Source of the DNA: JACJYE01 sp964432875
Lineage (GTDB): Bacteria; Bacteroidota; Bacteroidia; Chitinophagales; Saprospiraceae
Reading direction: 5' to 3'
DNA length: 33,368 nt
Assembly (NCBI GenBank): GCA_964432875.1
Contig: CAYSPJ010000052.1
Span: 1-33,368 of the forward strand
The position numbers and the translations under genes were made by a program. The number at the start of each line of letters is the position of its first letter. Within the stretch, counting starts at the first letter, position 1. This document shows positions 6,926 to 15,332 of the stretch, one piece after another. Below the pieces are notes generated by a model that ran no database searches, was not told the origin of the DNA, and saw only the letters and a list, made by a program, of their open reading frames with translations.

Positions 6926-7708
6926 ATGCATTACGAAAACCTGCTGATCCAGGAAGAGGGCGGTATCCTCACCCTGATTGTCAACCGTGAGAAGGCGCTC
7001 AACGCGCTTAATATGCAAACCATGCGCGAGCTTGGTGTTTTTTTCCGCGAAGATGCGCCCCGACGCGCCGGGCTCAAAGGCATCATCATCACTGGCGCGG
7101 GCGAAAAAGCCTTTGTCGCTGGTGCCGACATTAAAGAATTCCTTGGCTTGGATGCGGGTAAAGGGCAGGAGATGGCTAAATTTGGGCAAGATGTATTCTT
7201 TGCCATCGAGCGCTTCTCCAAGCCCGTCGTCGCAGCGGTCAATGGCTTTGCCCTTGGCGGGGGGTGCGAACTGGCCATGGCTTGCCACTTGCGCGTGGCA
7301 TCGGAAAATGCCCGCTTTGGGCAGCCCGAGGTAAAGCTCGGCATAATCCCTGGTTATGGAGGCACGCAACGCCTGGTCCAATACATCGGCAAAAGCAAAG
7401 CAATGGAGCTCTTGATGACTGGCGACATGATCGATGCCCAGGAAGCTTATCGCCTGGGGCTGGTCAATTATGTGCAGCCGCAGGATAGCCTACTGGAAAA
7501 AGCGCGTGATCTGATTAAAAAAATAGCGGCCCAAGGGCCGCTTGCCATCACCAAAGTTATCGAATCAGTAAATGCTTATTTCCAGTATGATCAGGATGGC
7601 TTCGCCCGGGAAGTTGAGGCTTTTGGCGAAACCACGGGTACAGAAGATTTTAAAGAAGGCGCTGCTGCTTTCATCGAAAAGCGCAAAGCCAATTTCTCAG
7701 GGCATTGA
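6926..7708 (+). CDS. Enoyl-CoA hydratase (crotonase family)
   Basis: Hydrates 2-enoyl-CoA to 3-hydroxyacyl-CoA, probably in fatty-acid or amino-acid degradation. It is 260 aa, the usual length for the single-domain family. Oxyanion-hole segments are AFVAGADIKEF and NGFALGGGCELAMAC. The two catalytic glutamates are present: E115 (in GGCELA) and E135 (in FGQPEVKLGIIPGYGGTQR). The C-terminal helix region (FGETTGTEDFKEGAAAFIEKRKANF) is typical. The presence of both acids favours a true hydratase over isomerase or dehalogenase relatives. It stands alone, with no thiolase or dehydrogenase adjacent, so the pathway is not fixed by context. Confidence 0.92.
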   Translation: MHYENLLIQEEGGILTLIVNREKALNALNMQTMRELGVFFREDAPRRAGLKGIIITGAGEKAFVAGADIKEFLGLDAGKGQEMAKFGQDVFFAIERFSKPVVAAVNGFALGGGCELAMACHLRVASENARFGQPEVKLGIIPGYGGTQRLVQYIGKSKAMELLMTGDMIDAQEAYRLGLVNYVQPQDSLLEKARDLIKKIAAQGPLAITKVIESVNAYFQYDQDGFAREVEAFGETTGTEDFKEGAAAFIEKRKANFSGH

Positions 7709-7727
7709 GTCTCCTGATATAGCGTGT

Positions 7728-7805
7728 TTAGCGGAAGGCGCCGGCTTTCTTGCCAGCAGCGATCAGGGCAAGGGCCAGGACGAAGATCGTTGTTATAGGC
7801 ATCAT
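7728..7805 (-). CDS. Possible small hydrophobic protein, 25 aa
   Basis: Minus-strand ORF from a double ATG at 7805/7802. It reads as a hydrophobic segment (ITTIFVLALALIAAG) followed by a basic KK and a short tail, as expected for a single-pass membrane peptide. No promoter or ribosome-binding site of note was found, and it is convergent with the upstream hydratase gene. Chance is a real alternative at this length. Confidence 0.2.
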   Translation of the reverse strand: MMPITTIFVLALALIAAGKKAGAFR

Positions 7806-8221
7806 AGGGTGCGATTTTTATGTTTTGGTTGTAAATAGTCTCGCGAACTAGTCGTTCAATTGCCTTAGACAAGGTGTGGCAGGGAAAAGGTTGGGGCAAA
7901 GCTCGCTTTTTTTTATGATTTTTTTCAGCCGCCGTTTGCGATGAGGTTCTTTGGGATTGGGTATTCGGCTGCCACTCCGTTTATTATGTCGGTTATATTG
8001 CCAAAATCAGGTATTGTTTTGAGAGTTTGCCTTATTGCGATCATTTCCACTGATGTAAAAATCGAGCCGCTTAATGAAAAACGTCTCTTTCGCTTTCGCC
8101 ACATACCAGCACCGGACGCATTGTAGGGGTTGGGTGACAAGCTGTCGCTTGGCTTGCTCTGGTCATGACAAAATAACAGGGCTAGCCCCGTTTTCCGCAA
8201 ATGGCATATTCTTTGAAGCCT

Positions 8222-8251
8222 TTTGGATGTAGCTGTAAGCTTCTAGTTTTC
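8222..8251 (+). promoter_or_regulatory. Candidate clpB promoter
   Basis: TTTG at 8222-8225, an 18-nt spacer, then TAGTTTTC at 8244-8251, one mismatch from TAnnTTTG. Transcription would begin about 45 nt before the clpB ATG. No CIRCE-type inverted repeat was seen. Confidence 0.35.
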
Positions 8252-8301
8252 AACAGCTCGCAGTTCACTGTGATTAGGCCAAAAAGTAAAGCAAGCATAC
8301 C

Positions 8302-10917
8302 ATGAACCTCAACAATTTAACCATAAAAGCACAAGAGGCTGTGCAGCGCGCCCAACAAATCGCGATGGAACAGCAGAACCCTGCCATCGAGCTGGGGCAT
8401 TTACTCAAAGGCGTCTTTGAAGTGGATGAAAGCGTAGCACCTTTCGTCTTCAAAAAATTGGGGGCCAACTACGATATCATCCGCCAAGCGACGGATAGCA
8501 TCGTGCGCTCCTATCCCCAAGCCAGTGGCGGCAGCCAGTACTTCTCGCGGCCCGCTGCTGAAGCTTTGCAAAAAGCTGCTTCCTTCCTCAAAGAATTCGG
8601 TGATGAATTCGTCGCCCTGGAGCATTTGCTGCTGGGCATCCTGGCAACCAAAGACAGCGCTTCCCAAATGCTAAAAGACAGCGGGGTCAACGAAAAAGCG
8701 CTCAAGTCAGCCATCAAAGAATTGCGCAAAGGTGCCCGCGTGACGACCCATAGCGCGGAGGATAGCTATAACGCCCTGAACAAATACGCTATCAACCTCA
8801 ACGAGCGGGCCCGCAGCGGCAAGCTCGACCCGGTTATTGGCCGCGAGGATGAAATCCGGCGGGTGCTGCACATCCTGGCGCGCCGCACCAAGAACAACCC
8901 CATCCTCATCGGAGAACCTGGGGTAGGCAAAACGGCCATCGTTGAAGGCTTGGCCCACCGCATTGTGGAGGGAGACGTACCTGAAGATCTGCGGGACAAA
9001 GACATTTACTCCCTCGATATGGGCGCGCTTATTGCCGGGGCTAAATACCAGGGTGAATTCGAGGAACGCCTCAAGTCAGTCATTAAAGAGGTGACCACTG
9101 CTGAAGGGCGCATCTTCCTCTTCATTGATGAAATCCATACCCTCATCGGGGCGGGCAAGAGCCAAGGCGCTATGGATGCGGCCAACATCCTCAAGCCAGC
9201 ACTGGCGCGTGGCGAACTGCGCGCCATCGGGGCCACAACCCTAAACGAGTACCAGAAGTACTTCGAAAACGACAAAGCGCTGGAACGCCGCTTCCAAACC
9301 GTATTGGTCGATGAACCCAGCCCTGAAGATGCTATTTCCATTTTGCGCGGGCTGAAAGAACGCTACGAGACACACCATAAAATCAACATCAAGGACGATG
9401 CTGTCGTTGCCGCCGTCCAGCTTTCTCACCGTTACATCACCAACCGTTTCTTACCCGATAAGGCGATCGACCTGGTGGACGAAGCTGCTGCCAAGCTCCG
9501 CTTGGAGATGAATTCCATGCCAGAAGAACTGGACGAGGTGGAGCGCAAAATCCGGCAGTTGGAAATCGAGCGCGAAGCGATGAAGCGCGAAAAAGACGAT
9601 GCCAAAATCGGGCTGCTCAACCTGGAGTTGGCCAATATGGAAGAACGCCGCCAGTCGCTGCGCGCCCAGTGGGAAAGCGAGCGCGAGGTAGTGTTGGGGG
9701 TGCAAAAGGCTAAAGAAGAGATGGAGGGCCTGCGCCAGGAAAGTGCTCGGGCTGAACGCGAGGGCAATTTTGCGGAAGCCGCCGAGATCCGCTATGGGCG
9801 CATCCCCGAGCTGCAAAAACAACTGGATATTTATAATGAGCGCCTACATGAGCTACAGGCCGATGTCAAACGCCTGGTCAAAGAAGAGGTCGATGCCGAG
9901 GATATTGCCGAAGTGGTCAGCCGCTGGACGGGCATACCGGTCACGCGCATGATGCAGACCGAACGCGAGAAACTGTTGCACCTGGAAGATGAGCTGCATA
10001 AGCGCGTCGTTGGGCAGGACGAAGCGGTGGAGGCCACCGCTGATGCCATCCGCCGCAGCCGTACTGGCCTGAGCAACGAGAAGCGACCCATCGGCTCTTT
10101 CCTCTTCCTGGGTACCACCGGCGTGGGTAAGACAGAATTAGCCAAAGCTTTAGCCGAGTATCTTTTCGACGATGAAAACCTCCTTACCCGCATCGATATG
10201 AGCGAGTACCAGGAGCGCCATTCGGTGAGCCGCCTGGTGGGGGCGCCTCCGGGCTATGTGGGCTATGAAGAAGGCGGCCAATTGACGGAAGCAGTGCGCC
10301 GCAAACCGTACAGCGTCATCTTGCTCGACGAAATCGAAAAGGCACACCCCGATGTGTTCAATATCCTCCTGCAAGTGCTGGAAGATGGCCGCCTGACCGA
10401 CAACAAAGGGCGCACGGCAGATTTTAAGAATACCATCGTCATCATGACTTCCAATATCGGCTCCAACATCATCCGCGAGAATTTTGAGCGCATGGCACCG
10501 GGCGAAGAAGAGGAAACCATCGAGCGTACTCAGTTGCTGGCCTTCGAGCTGCTCAAACAGTCTGTGCGCCCGGAATTCCTCAACCGCATCGATGAAGTCA
10601 TCATGTTCCGTCCGCTTTCGCGCGAAGACATCGCCGGTATCGTAGCGCTGCAACTTCAGCATTTGAAAGCTACGCTAGCCAAGCAAGACATCCAGCTCAC
10701 TATCACTACGGAAGCCACGGAGTGGTTGGCCAATGAGGGCTATCAGCCGGAATTCGGTGCCCGCCCACTCAAGCGGGTCATTCAAAAGCGGGTACTCAAC
10801 GAGTTATCCAGGCAGATGCTCCTGCGCAAGGTACTCCCCCAAACCCAGGTGGTGCTTGATGTGTTCGATGGGCAGGTGGTGTTTAGGGCACCGATCAAGG
10901 TAGAAGCAGGGGCTTGA
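8302..10917 (+). CDS. clpB: ATP-dependent disaggregase ClpB
   Basis: Hexameric AAA+ chaperone that, with DnaK, pulls polypeptides out of aggregates; cytoplasmic. It is 871 aa, the normal length. Domain order: two Clp N-terminal repeats (about 1-145), first AAA+ module with Walker A GEPGVGKT (about 204-211) and FIDEIHTL, a coiled-coil middle domain (about 410-530; the ClpB/Hsp104 hallmark, rich in E/R/K/L), second AAA+ module with GTTGVGKT (about 603) and pore-loop/Walker B segments (GYVGYEEGG, VILLDEIEKAHPDV), and the D2 small domain (FGARPLKRVIQ). The middle domain rules out ClpA or ClpC. Its stop is only 14 nt from the stop of the convergent porT-like gene. Confidence 0.97.
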   Translation: MNLNNLTIKAQEAVQRAQQIAMEQQNPAIELGHLLKGVFEVDESVAPFVFKKLGANYDIIRQATDSIVRSYPQASGGSQYFSRPAAEALQKAASFLKEFGDEFVALEHLLLGILATKDSASQMLKDSGVNEKALKSAIKELRKGARVTTHSAEDSYNALNKYAINLNERARSGKLDPVIGREDEIRRVLHILARRTKNNPILIGEPGVGKTAIVEGLAHRIVEGDVPEDLRDKDIYSLDMGALIAGAKYQGEFEERLKSVIKEVTTAEGRIFLFIDEIHTLIGAGKSQGAMDAANILKPALARGELRAIGATTLNEYQKYFENDKALERRFQTVLVDEPSPEDAISILRGLKERYETHHKINIKDDAVVAAVQLSHRYITNRFLPDKAIDLVDEAAAKLRLEMNSMPEELDEVERKIRQLEIEREAMKREKDDAKIGLLNLELANMEERRQSLRAQWESEREVVLGVQKAKEEMEGLRQESARAEREGNFAEAAEIRYGRIPELQKQLDIYNERLHELQADVKRLVKEEVDAEDIAEVVSRWTGIPVTRMMQTEREKLLHLEDELHKRVVGQDEAVEATADAIRRSRTGLSNEKRPIGSFLFLGTTGVGKTELAKALAEYLFDDENLLTRIDMSEYQERHSVSRLVGAPPGYVGYEEGGQLTEAVRRKPYSVILLDEIEKAHPDVFNILLQVLEDGRLTDNKGRTADFKNTIVIMTSNIGSNIIRENFERMAPGEEEETIERTQLLAFELLKQSVRPEFLNRIDEVIMFRPLSREDIAGIVALQLQHLKATLAKQDIQLTITTEATEWLANEGYQPEFGARPLKRVIQKRVLNELSRQMLLRKVLPQTQVVLDVFDGQVVFRAPIKVEAGA

Positions 10918-10931
10918 TTTTGGGCGCTTAC

Positions 10932-11681
10932 TTAACCCTCGAAGTGCAGGGAAATGGTGAAAGTGCGGGAGAGCAGCTTCTCGAGCACCGTCGATTCGAT
11001 TAGGTTCTTGTTGTAAATCAAGGTGTTGCCGATGCCGTGAGAGACTTTGATTTCCGGAGAGAAGATAAAGAAGGGGAAGAAAAACTGAATGCCCGCCCCG
11101 TATTCCAAGGAGAAATCGGTAGGGGATATTTTGACTAGGGTTTCCGCTTGGCGGGTGCGGGAATCGCTGGCCACGTCGAAGGCATACTTCACCCCGCCAA
11201 TGATAAAGAGCCGCATATCCTTATAGGGGGCTGATTTATAACGGAGGTGGAAAGGCAATTCCACGAATACAGACTCCACGCGGCGCTGGCTGAAATTGCT
11301 CAGCCGGCCAGATTTGGTGTACTCGATATTGCGCTCGGCGAAAGAGAGGGTGGGGAGGAAGCGGAAGTCGAAGTTCTCGCCCATCTTTAGGTTGGTCACG
11401 ATGCCGAGGTTGAAGCCCGGGCCATTGAGCGATTCTACGACGCGGATGCTGTCATTTTCCAGGAAACCGCGGGAACGGAAAGGCTTGAAGGAAGAATTGT
11501 TATACCCAAGCGTGATGCCAAAGTAGTAGTTTTTGCGCTGGAAATCCTGGAAGTTGTAGTTCTCGCCGGAGTAGCGCTGGCCATGGAGGGAAGATATTGA
11601 AGTAAAAGCCAACAACAGCAACAACAGCGCTACTTTTCCCCCGTATAGATAGAACAGATCCCTAGAGTTAGTGGTGTGCAT
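10932..11681 (-). CDS. porT: PorT-like outer-membrane beta-barrel protein (type IX secretion)
   Basis: Probable component of the type IX secretion system and gliding machinery. It is 249 aa: an N-terminal hydrophobic signal segment (KVALLLLLLAFTSISSLHGQ), then alternating aromatic/polar strands typical of a small beta-barrel (YYFGITLGYNNSSFK, FNLGIVTNLKMG, VELPFHLRYKS, YGAGIQFFFPF, FTISLHFEG). Identification rests on barrel character, length and adjacency to ubiE; the ubiE-porT pairing is known from Bacteroidota, but sequence motifs alone could also fit a generic PorT-family protein. The only ATG (11681) lies inside ubiE, giving a 52-nt overlap and implying translational coupling. Its likely client in this window is the protease at 24557-26098, which has a T9SS sorting domain. 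Confidence 0.72.
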   Translation of the reverse strand: MHTTNSRDLFYLYGGKVALLLLLLAFTSISSLHGQRYSGENYNFQDFQRKNYYFGITLGYNNSSFKPFRSRGFLENDSIRVVESLNGPGFNLGIVTNLKMGENFDFRFLPTLSFAERNIEYTKSGRLSNFSQRRVESVFVELPFHLRYKSAPYKDMRLFIIGGVKYAFDVASDSRTRQAETLVKISPTDFSLEYGAGIQFFFPFFIFSPEIKVSHGIGNTLIYNKNLIESTVLEKLLSRTFTISLHFEG

Positions 11682-12358
11682 TGGTTCGTTTTATATCCAG
11701 TTTTATCAAGAATGTCCAAAAAATCCTGCCCGTCGGGGAAGGCTTGTACCGATTCGTAGAGGTAGCGGTAAGCCTTGGGGTCCTTCGAGGTCAGTTTGCC
11801 GACTGTTGGCAAGATGTTGCGAAAATAGAAATTATACAGTTGCTTGAAAGGGAAAGAACGCGGTTTGGAAAACTCCAGGATGACGACTTTCCCTCCATCC
11901 TTGAGCACGCGCCGCATCTCGCGCAGGCCAAGCTCCAGATTTTCAAAATTCCTCACCCCAAAAGCAACGGTGACTGCATCAAATGTATTGTCTGCAAAAG
12001 GCAAATTCTCCGAGTCGCCCTGTATCAGCTCGATGGTTTCATCCAGGCGGCGGCGGCTGACCTTGCCGCGCCCGATGTCCAGCATTTCGTTCGACAGGTC
12101 CAGCCCGACGATGCGCTGGGGCTGGAGTTGGCGCGAAGCCTCCAGCGCCAGGTCGGCGGTACCAGTAGCTACATCGAGCAGGGTTTGGACCGGGCGGCCA
12201 TGCAGCTTGCGGATGGCCCGCTTGCGCCAGAGGGTATCTACACCCAAAGACAAAACGCGGTTGAGCAGGTCGTAATACGGGGCTATCTTGTCAAACATGT
12301 TGGATACCTGGCCTTTCTTGCTGCCTTCTTGTTGGTATGGTTTTACCTGCTGCGCCAT
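11630..12358 (-). CDS. ubiE: Demethylmenaquinone methyltransferase
   Basis: SAM-dependent C-methylation of demethylmenaquinone, the last step of menaquinone synthesis (also called menG). It is 242 aa. Family signatures: MFDKIAPYYDLLNRVLSLG at the N-terminus, the SAM-binding motif LLDVATGTADLALEA, GLDLSNEMLDIGRGK, and DAVTVAFGVRNFENLELGL. The C-terminal GICSIYTGEK is typical. The 3' end overlaps the porT-like gene by 52 nt, so the two are one minus-strand transcription unit. It diverges from gyrA, with a 244-nt intergenic region carrying promoter elements for both directions. Confidence 0.95.
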   Translation of the reverse strand: MAQQVKPYQQEGSKKGQVSNMFDKIAPYYDLLNRVLSLGVDTLWRKRAIRKLHGRPVQTLLDVATGTADLALEASRQLQPQRIVGLDLSNEMLDIGRGKVSRRRLDETIELIQGDSENLPFADNTFDAVTVAFGVRNFENLELGLREMRRVLKDGGKVVILEFSKPRSFPFKQLYNFYFRNILPTVGKLTSKDPKAYRYLYESVQAFPDGQDFLDILDKTGYKTNQCTPLTLGICSIYTGEK

Positions 12359-12374
12359 GAGATCATTTTTTGTG

Positions 12375-12382
12375 CAAAGATA
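12375..12382 (-). promoter_or_regulatory. Promoter -7 element for ubiE-porT
   Basis: Minus-strand TATCTTTG, an exact TAnnTTTG match, ending 16 nt before the ubiE ATG. The transcript would have a very short 5' leader of roughly 10 nt. No clear TTG at the upstream position. Confidence 0.5.
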
Positions 12383-12518
12383 ATTTTAAAGGGCACACTG
12401 CCGACAGTGCGAATGGAAAATAGAACGCCGCGCCAGGGAGATTGTTGCATCGCAGCATGGCGCTTAAACCAGCCATAAATACCTTAAAATCGGATTACAA
12501 AATCCCGTTATTTTTTCT

Positions 12519-12526
12519 TACCTTTG
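12519..12526 (+). promoter_or_regulatory. Promoter -7 element for gyrA
   Basis: TACCTTTG, an exact TAnnTTTG match, 76 nt before the inferred TTG start of gyrA. The upstream element is weak. Confidence 0.5.
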
Positions 12527-12602
12527 CATGTCTTTGGAAAAAAGCTTTCAATATGCCTTTGAAAGCGGAGGCAAATATTTAGCAACAAAAGCATAAATAG
12601 CT

Positions 12603-15179
12603 TTGAAACAACGCATTATACCTGTCAACATCGAGGATCAGATGAAGTCTGCCTATATAGACTACTCGATGTCTGTAATCGTCTCCCGGGCTTTGCCCGA
12701 TGTGCGAGACGGCCTGAAGCCGGTACACCGGCGCGTGCTCTTCGGGATGTCCGAATTAGGGCTGGCTTACAATAAGGCCCACAAAAAATCAGCGCGTATC
12801 GTGGGGGAAGTTTTGGGTAAATACCACCCACACGGAGATACCTCCGTTTACGATACCATGGTGCGCATGGCTCAGGAGTGGTCGCTGCGCTACCCCTTGG
12901 TTGACGGGCAGGGCAACTTTGGCTCGATGGATGGCGACAGCCCGGCGGCCATGCGTTATACGGAAGCCCGCCTGCGCCGCATATCTGATGATTTGCTAGC
13001 AGACATCAACAAAGAGACGGTAGATTTTGCGCTCAACTTCGACGATTCGCTCGAAGAGCCAACCGTGCTGCCTACCCGGGTGCCCAACCTCCTCATCAAC
13101 GGCGCATCGGGTATTGCAGTAGGTATGGCCACCAATATGATGCCCCACAACCTTTCTGAGGTCGTAGATGGCGTGGTGGCTACGGTGAAGAACCCTGACA
13201 TCACTATCGAGGAGCTGATGCAGCACATCAAGGCGCCGGATTTCCCCACCGGGGGCATTATTTACGGCTATCAGGGTGTGCGTGAAGCCATGGAGACCGG
13301 CCGAGGTAAAGTAGTGGTGCGCGGGAAGGCGGAAATAGAAACCAGCGACTCGGGCCGGGAAACCATCATTATTTCCGAAATACCCTACCAGGTCAATAAG
13401 GCGGTGCTGGTGGCCAAAATCGCCGAACTGGTCAACGAAAAGAAAATCGTTGGCATCTCTGATGTCAGAGACGAATCGGATCGCGACGGGCTGCGCATCG
13501 TGGTGGAGATCAAGCGCGACGCGATGGCCAACGTGGTGCTCAGCCACCTATATAAGTATACCGCACTACAGAGCTCTTTCGGGGTCAATAACGTCGCGCT
13601 GGTCAATGGCCGGCCACGTACGCTCAACCTGAAAGACCTCATCCGGGAATTCATCAAATTCCGCATTGAAGTCATCGTGCGCCGCACCCGCTTCGACCTG
13701 CGCAAGGCGATCAGCCGGGCCCACATCCTGGTGGGTTTGCTCATCGCCCTGGATTACCTGGATCAGGTCATCACCCTGATCCGCTCTTCTTCCACGCCGG
13801 AGGAAGCGCGCGAAGGTTTAATGCGCGGGGCTTTCATCGACGATAAAGAAGCTTTCTGGAACAAGTTCCGCACCCTCATCGAGGAAGTCGACTCAGAAGA
13901 GCACCCCCGTATCGAGGGCAATGTACTCTCGGAAGCCCAGTCTCGCGCCATCCTGGATATGCGCTTGCAAAAGCTCACGGGCCTGGAGCGCGACAAAGTC
14001 AGGGAAGAGTATGAAGAGCTGCTTCAGCGCATCGCCCAACTAAAAGCTATTTTGGAGAGCGAAGAGCTGCAGCGCGAAATCGTAGTGGATGAGCTCAGGG
14101 AGGTGAAGGAGAAATATGGCGATGCGCGCCGCACCGAAATCAGTTATGTCGGTGGGGACATTAGCATCGAGGATATGATCCCTGATGAGGATGTCATCAT
14201 TACCATTTCCCACTTGGGCTACATCAAGCGTACACTCGTGACGGAATACCGTACTCAAGGGCGCGGTGGGCGCGGATCGCGAGGCACCAAAACCAGGGAT
14301 GAGGATTTTGTGGAGCACCTTTTTGCGGCTAGCGCGCATAATTACCTGCTGCTCTTTACCGAGCAGGGCAGGTGTCATTGGCTACGGGTTTATGAAATAC
14401 CTGAGGCTTCTAAAGCATCGGGCGGGCGAGTCATTCAAAACATCCTCTCCATCCCTCAGGACGACAAAATTAAAGCCTTCATCATCATCAAAGATTTGAC
14501 TGATGAGGTGTTTTATAACAGCCATTATATCGTTTTCTGCACCAAGCAGGGCATGATCAAGAAAACGGCAGTTGAAGCCTACACCCGGCCGCGCACCGGC
14601 GGCATCAACGCCATCACGATCAATGAAGGGGATCAATTGCTGGAGGCGCGCTTGACCAACGGCAATAACGAGATTTTCATCGCCAACCGCAGCGGCAACG
14701 CCATCCGCTTCAACGAATCCACGGTGCGCCCCATGGGCCGCAATGCGGCTGGGGTGCGTGGCATCTCGCTCAATAATGACGGAAAAGACGTGGTTGTCGG
14801 CATGGTTTGTATCGATCCCGATGACAAAAACACTTCTATTCTCGTTATTTCAGAAAAAGGCATGGGCAAACGCACCGATTTCTCCGAATACCGCCTGACC
14901 AACCGCAGCGGTAAAGGGGTAAAGACCTTACAGGTCACGGAAAAAACGGGAGGCGTGGTAGCAATTAAAGCAGTACAGGATGATAATGACCTGATGATCA
15001 CCAATCGATCTGGCATTATCATCCGCATGGAAGTCAGTGGTATCCGTGTGCAGGGGCGGGCAACGCAAGGCGTGCGCCTCATCCGCCTGGATGCTGATGA
15101 TGCGATCGCTGATGTAGCCATCATCACCAGAGAGCCGGAAGCTGAGAATGAAGAAGGTGCCCAGCAGGAGGAAGAATAG
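12603..15179 (+). CDS. gyrA: DNA gyrase subunit A (TTG start)
   Basis: Breakage-reunion subunit of gyrase, introducing negative supercoils with GyrB. It is 858 aa. The N-terminal DNA-cleavage domain holds the catalytic tyrosine Y119 (AAMRYTEARL) and the quinolone-determining region HPHGDTSVYDTM, with Thr80 where E. coli has Ser83 and Asp84 where it has Asp87. The C-terminal beta-pinwheel contains the GyrA box (QGRGGRG, about residue 551), which separates gyrase from topoisomerase IV. Start: no in-frame ATG exists upstream (a TAA lies at 12594), and the first internal ATG (codon 14) would remove the conserved RIIPVNIEDQM. TTG at 12603 is therefore the likely start. The acidic tail (EAENEEGAQQEEE) is normal. 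Confidence 0.97.
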   Translation: MKQRIIPVNIEDQMKSAYIDYSMSVIVSRALPDVRDGLKPVHRRVLFGMSELGLAYNKAHKKSARIVGEVLGKYHPHGDTSVYDTMVRMAQEWSLRYPLVDGQGNFGSMDGDSPAAMRYTEARLRRISDDLLADINKETVDFALNFDDSLEEPTVLPTRVPNLLINGASGIAVGMATNMMPHNLSEVVDGVVATVKNPDITIEELMQHIKAPDFPTGGIIYGYQGVREAMETGRGKVVVRGKAEIETSDSGRETIIISEIPYQVNKAVLVAKIAELVNEKKIVGISDVRDESDRDGLRIVVEIKRDAMANVVLSHLYKYTALQSSFGVNNVALVNGRPRTLNLKDLIREFIKFRIEVIVRRTRFDLRKAISRAHILVGLLIALDYLDQVITLIRSSSTPEEAREGLMRGAFIDDKEAFWNKFRTLIEEVDSEEHPRIEGNVLSEAQSRAILDMRLQKLTGLERDKVREEYEELLQRIAQLKAILESEELQREIVVDELREVKEKYGDARRTEISYVGGDISIEDMIPDEDVIITISHLGYIKRTLVTEYRTQGRGGRGSRGTKTRDEDFVEHLFAASAHNYLLLFTEQGRCHWLRVYEIPEASKASGGRVIQNILSIPQDDKIKAFIIIKDLTDEVFYNSHYIVFCTKQGMIKKTAVEAYTRPRTGGINAITINEGDQLLEARLTNGNNEIFIANRSGNAIRFNESTVRPMGRNAAGVRGISLNNDGKDVVVGMVCIDPDDKNTSILVISEKGMGKRTDFSEYRLTNRSGKGVKTLQVTEKTGGVVAIKAVQDDNDLMITNRSGIIIRMEVSGIRVQGRATQGVRLIRLDADDAIADVAIITREPEAENEEGAQQEEE

Positions 15180-15270
15180 CGGGAGCGAAGCTTGGCACAC
15201 AACGAATAATGGCTAACAAACGTTAGAAAAGTAGCTGCATAAAAATGTTTTTAACATTTCCTAAATACTC

Positions 15271-15304
15271 TTTGGCTGTAAATGCCGTCAAAACTGTAGA
15301 TTTG
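15271..15304 (+). promoter_or_regulatory. Promoter for the TPR protein gene
   Basis: TTTG at 15271-15274 and TAGATTTG at 15297-15304, spacer 22 nt (somewhat long). It gives the gene its own transcript in addition to any readthrough from gyrA. Confidence 0.5.
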
Positions 15305-15332
15305 TAGAAACAAAAAAAAACAGGAATCCATT

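Larger units (their letters stand above)
7709..8301. other. 593-nt gap between the enoyl-CoA hydratase and clpB genes
   Basis: No convincing long coding region, RNA gene or repeat was found. It holds a possible 25-codon minus-strand ORF (7728-7805), T-rich stretches around 7908-7930, and the candidate clpB promoter near its end. Confidence 0.6.
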
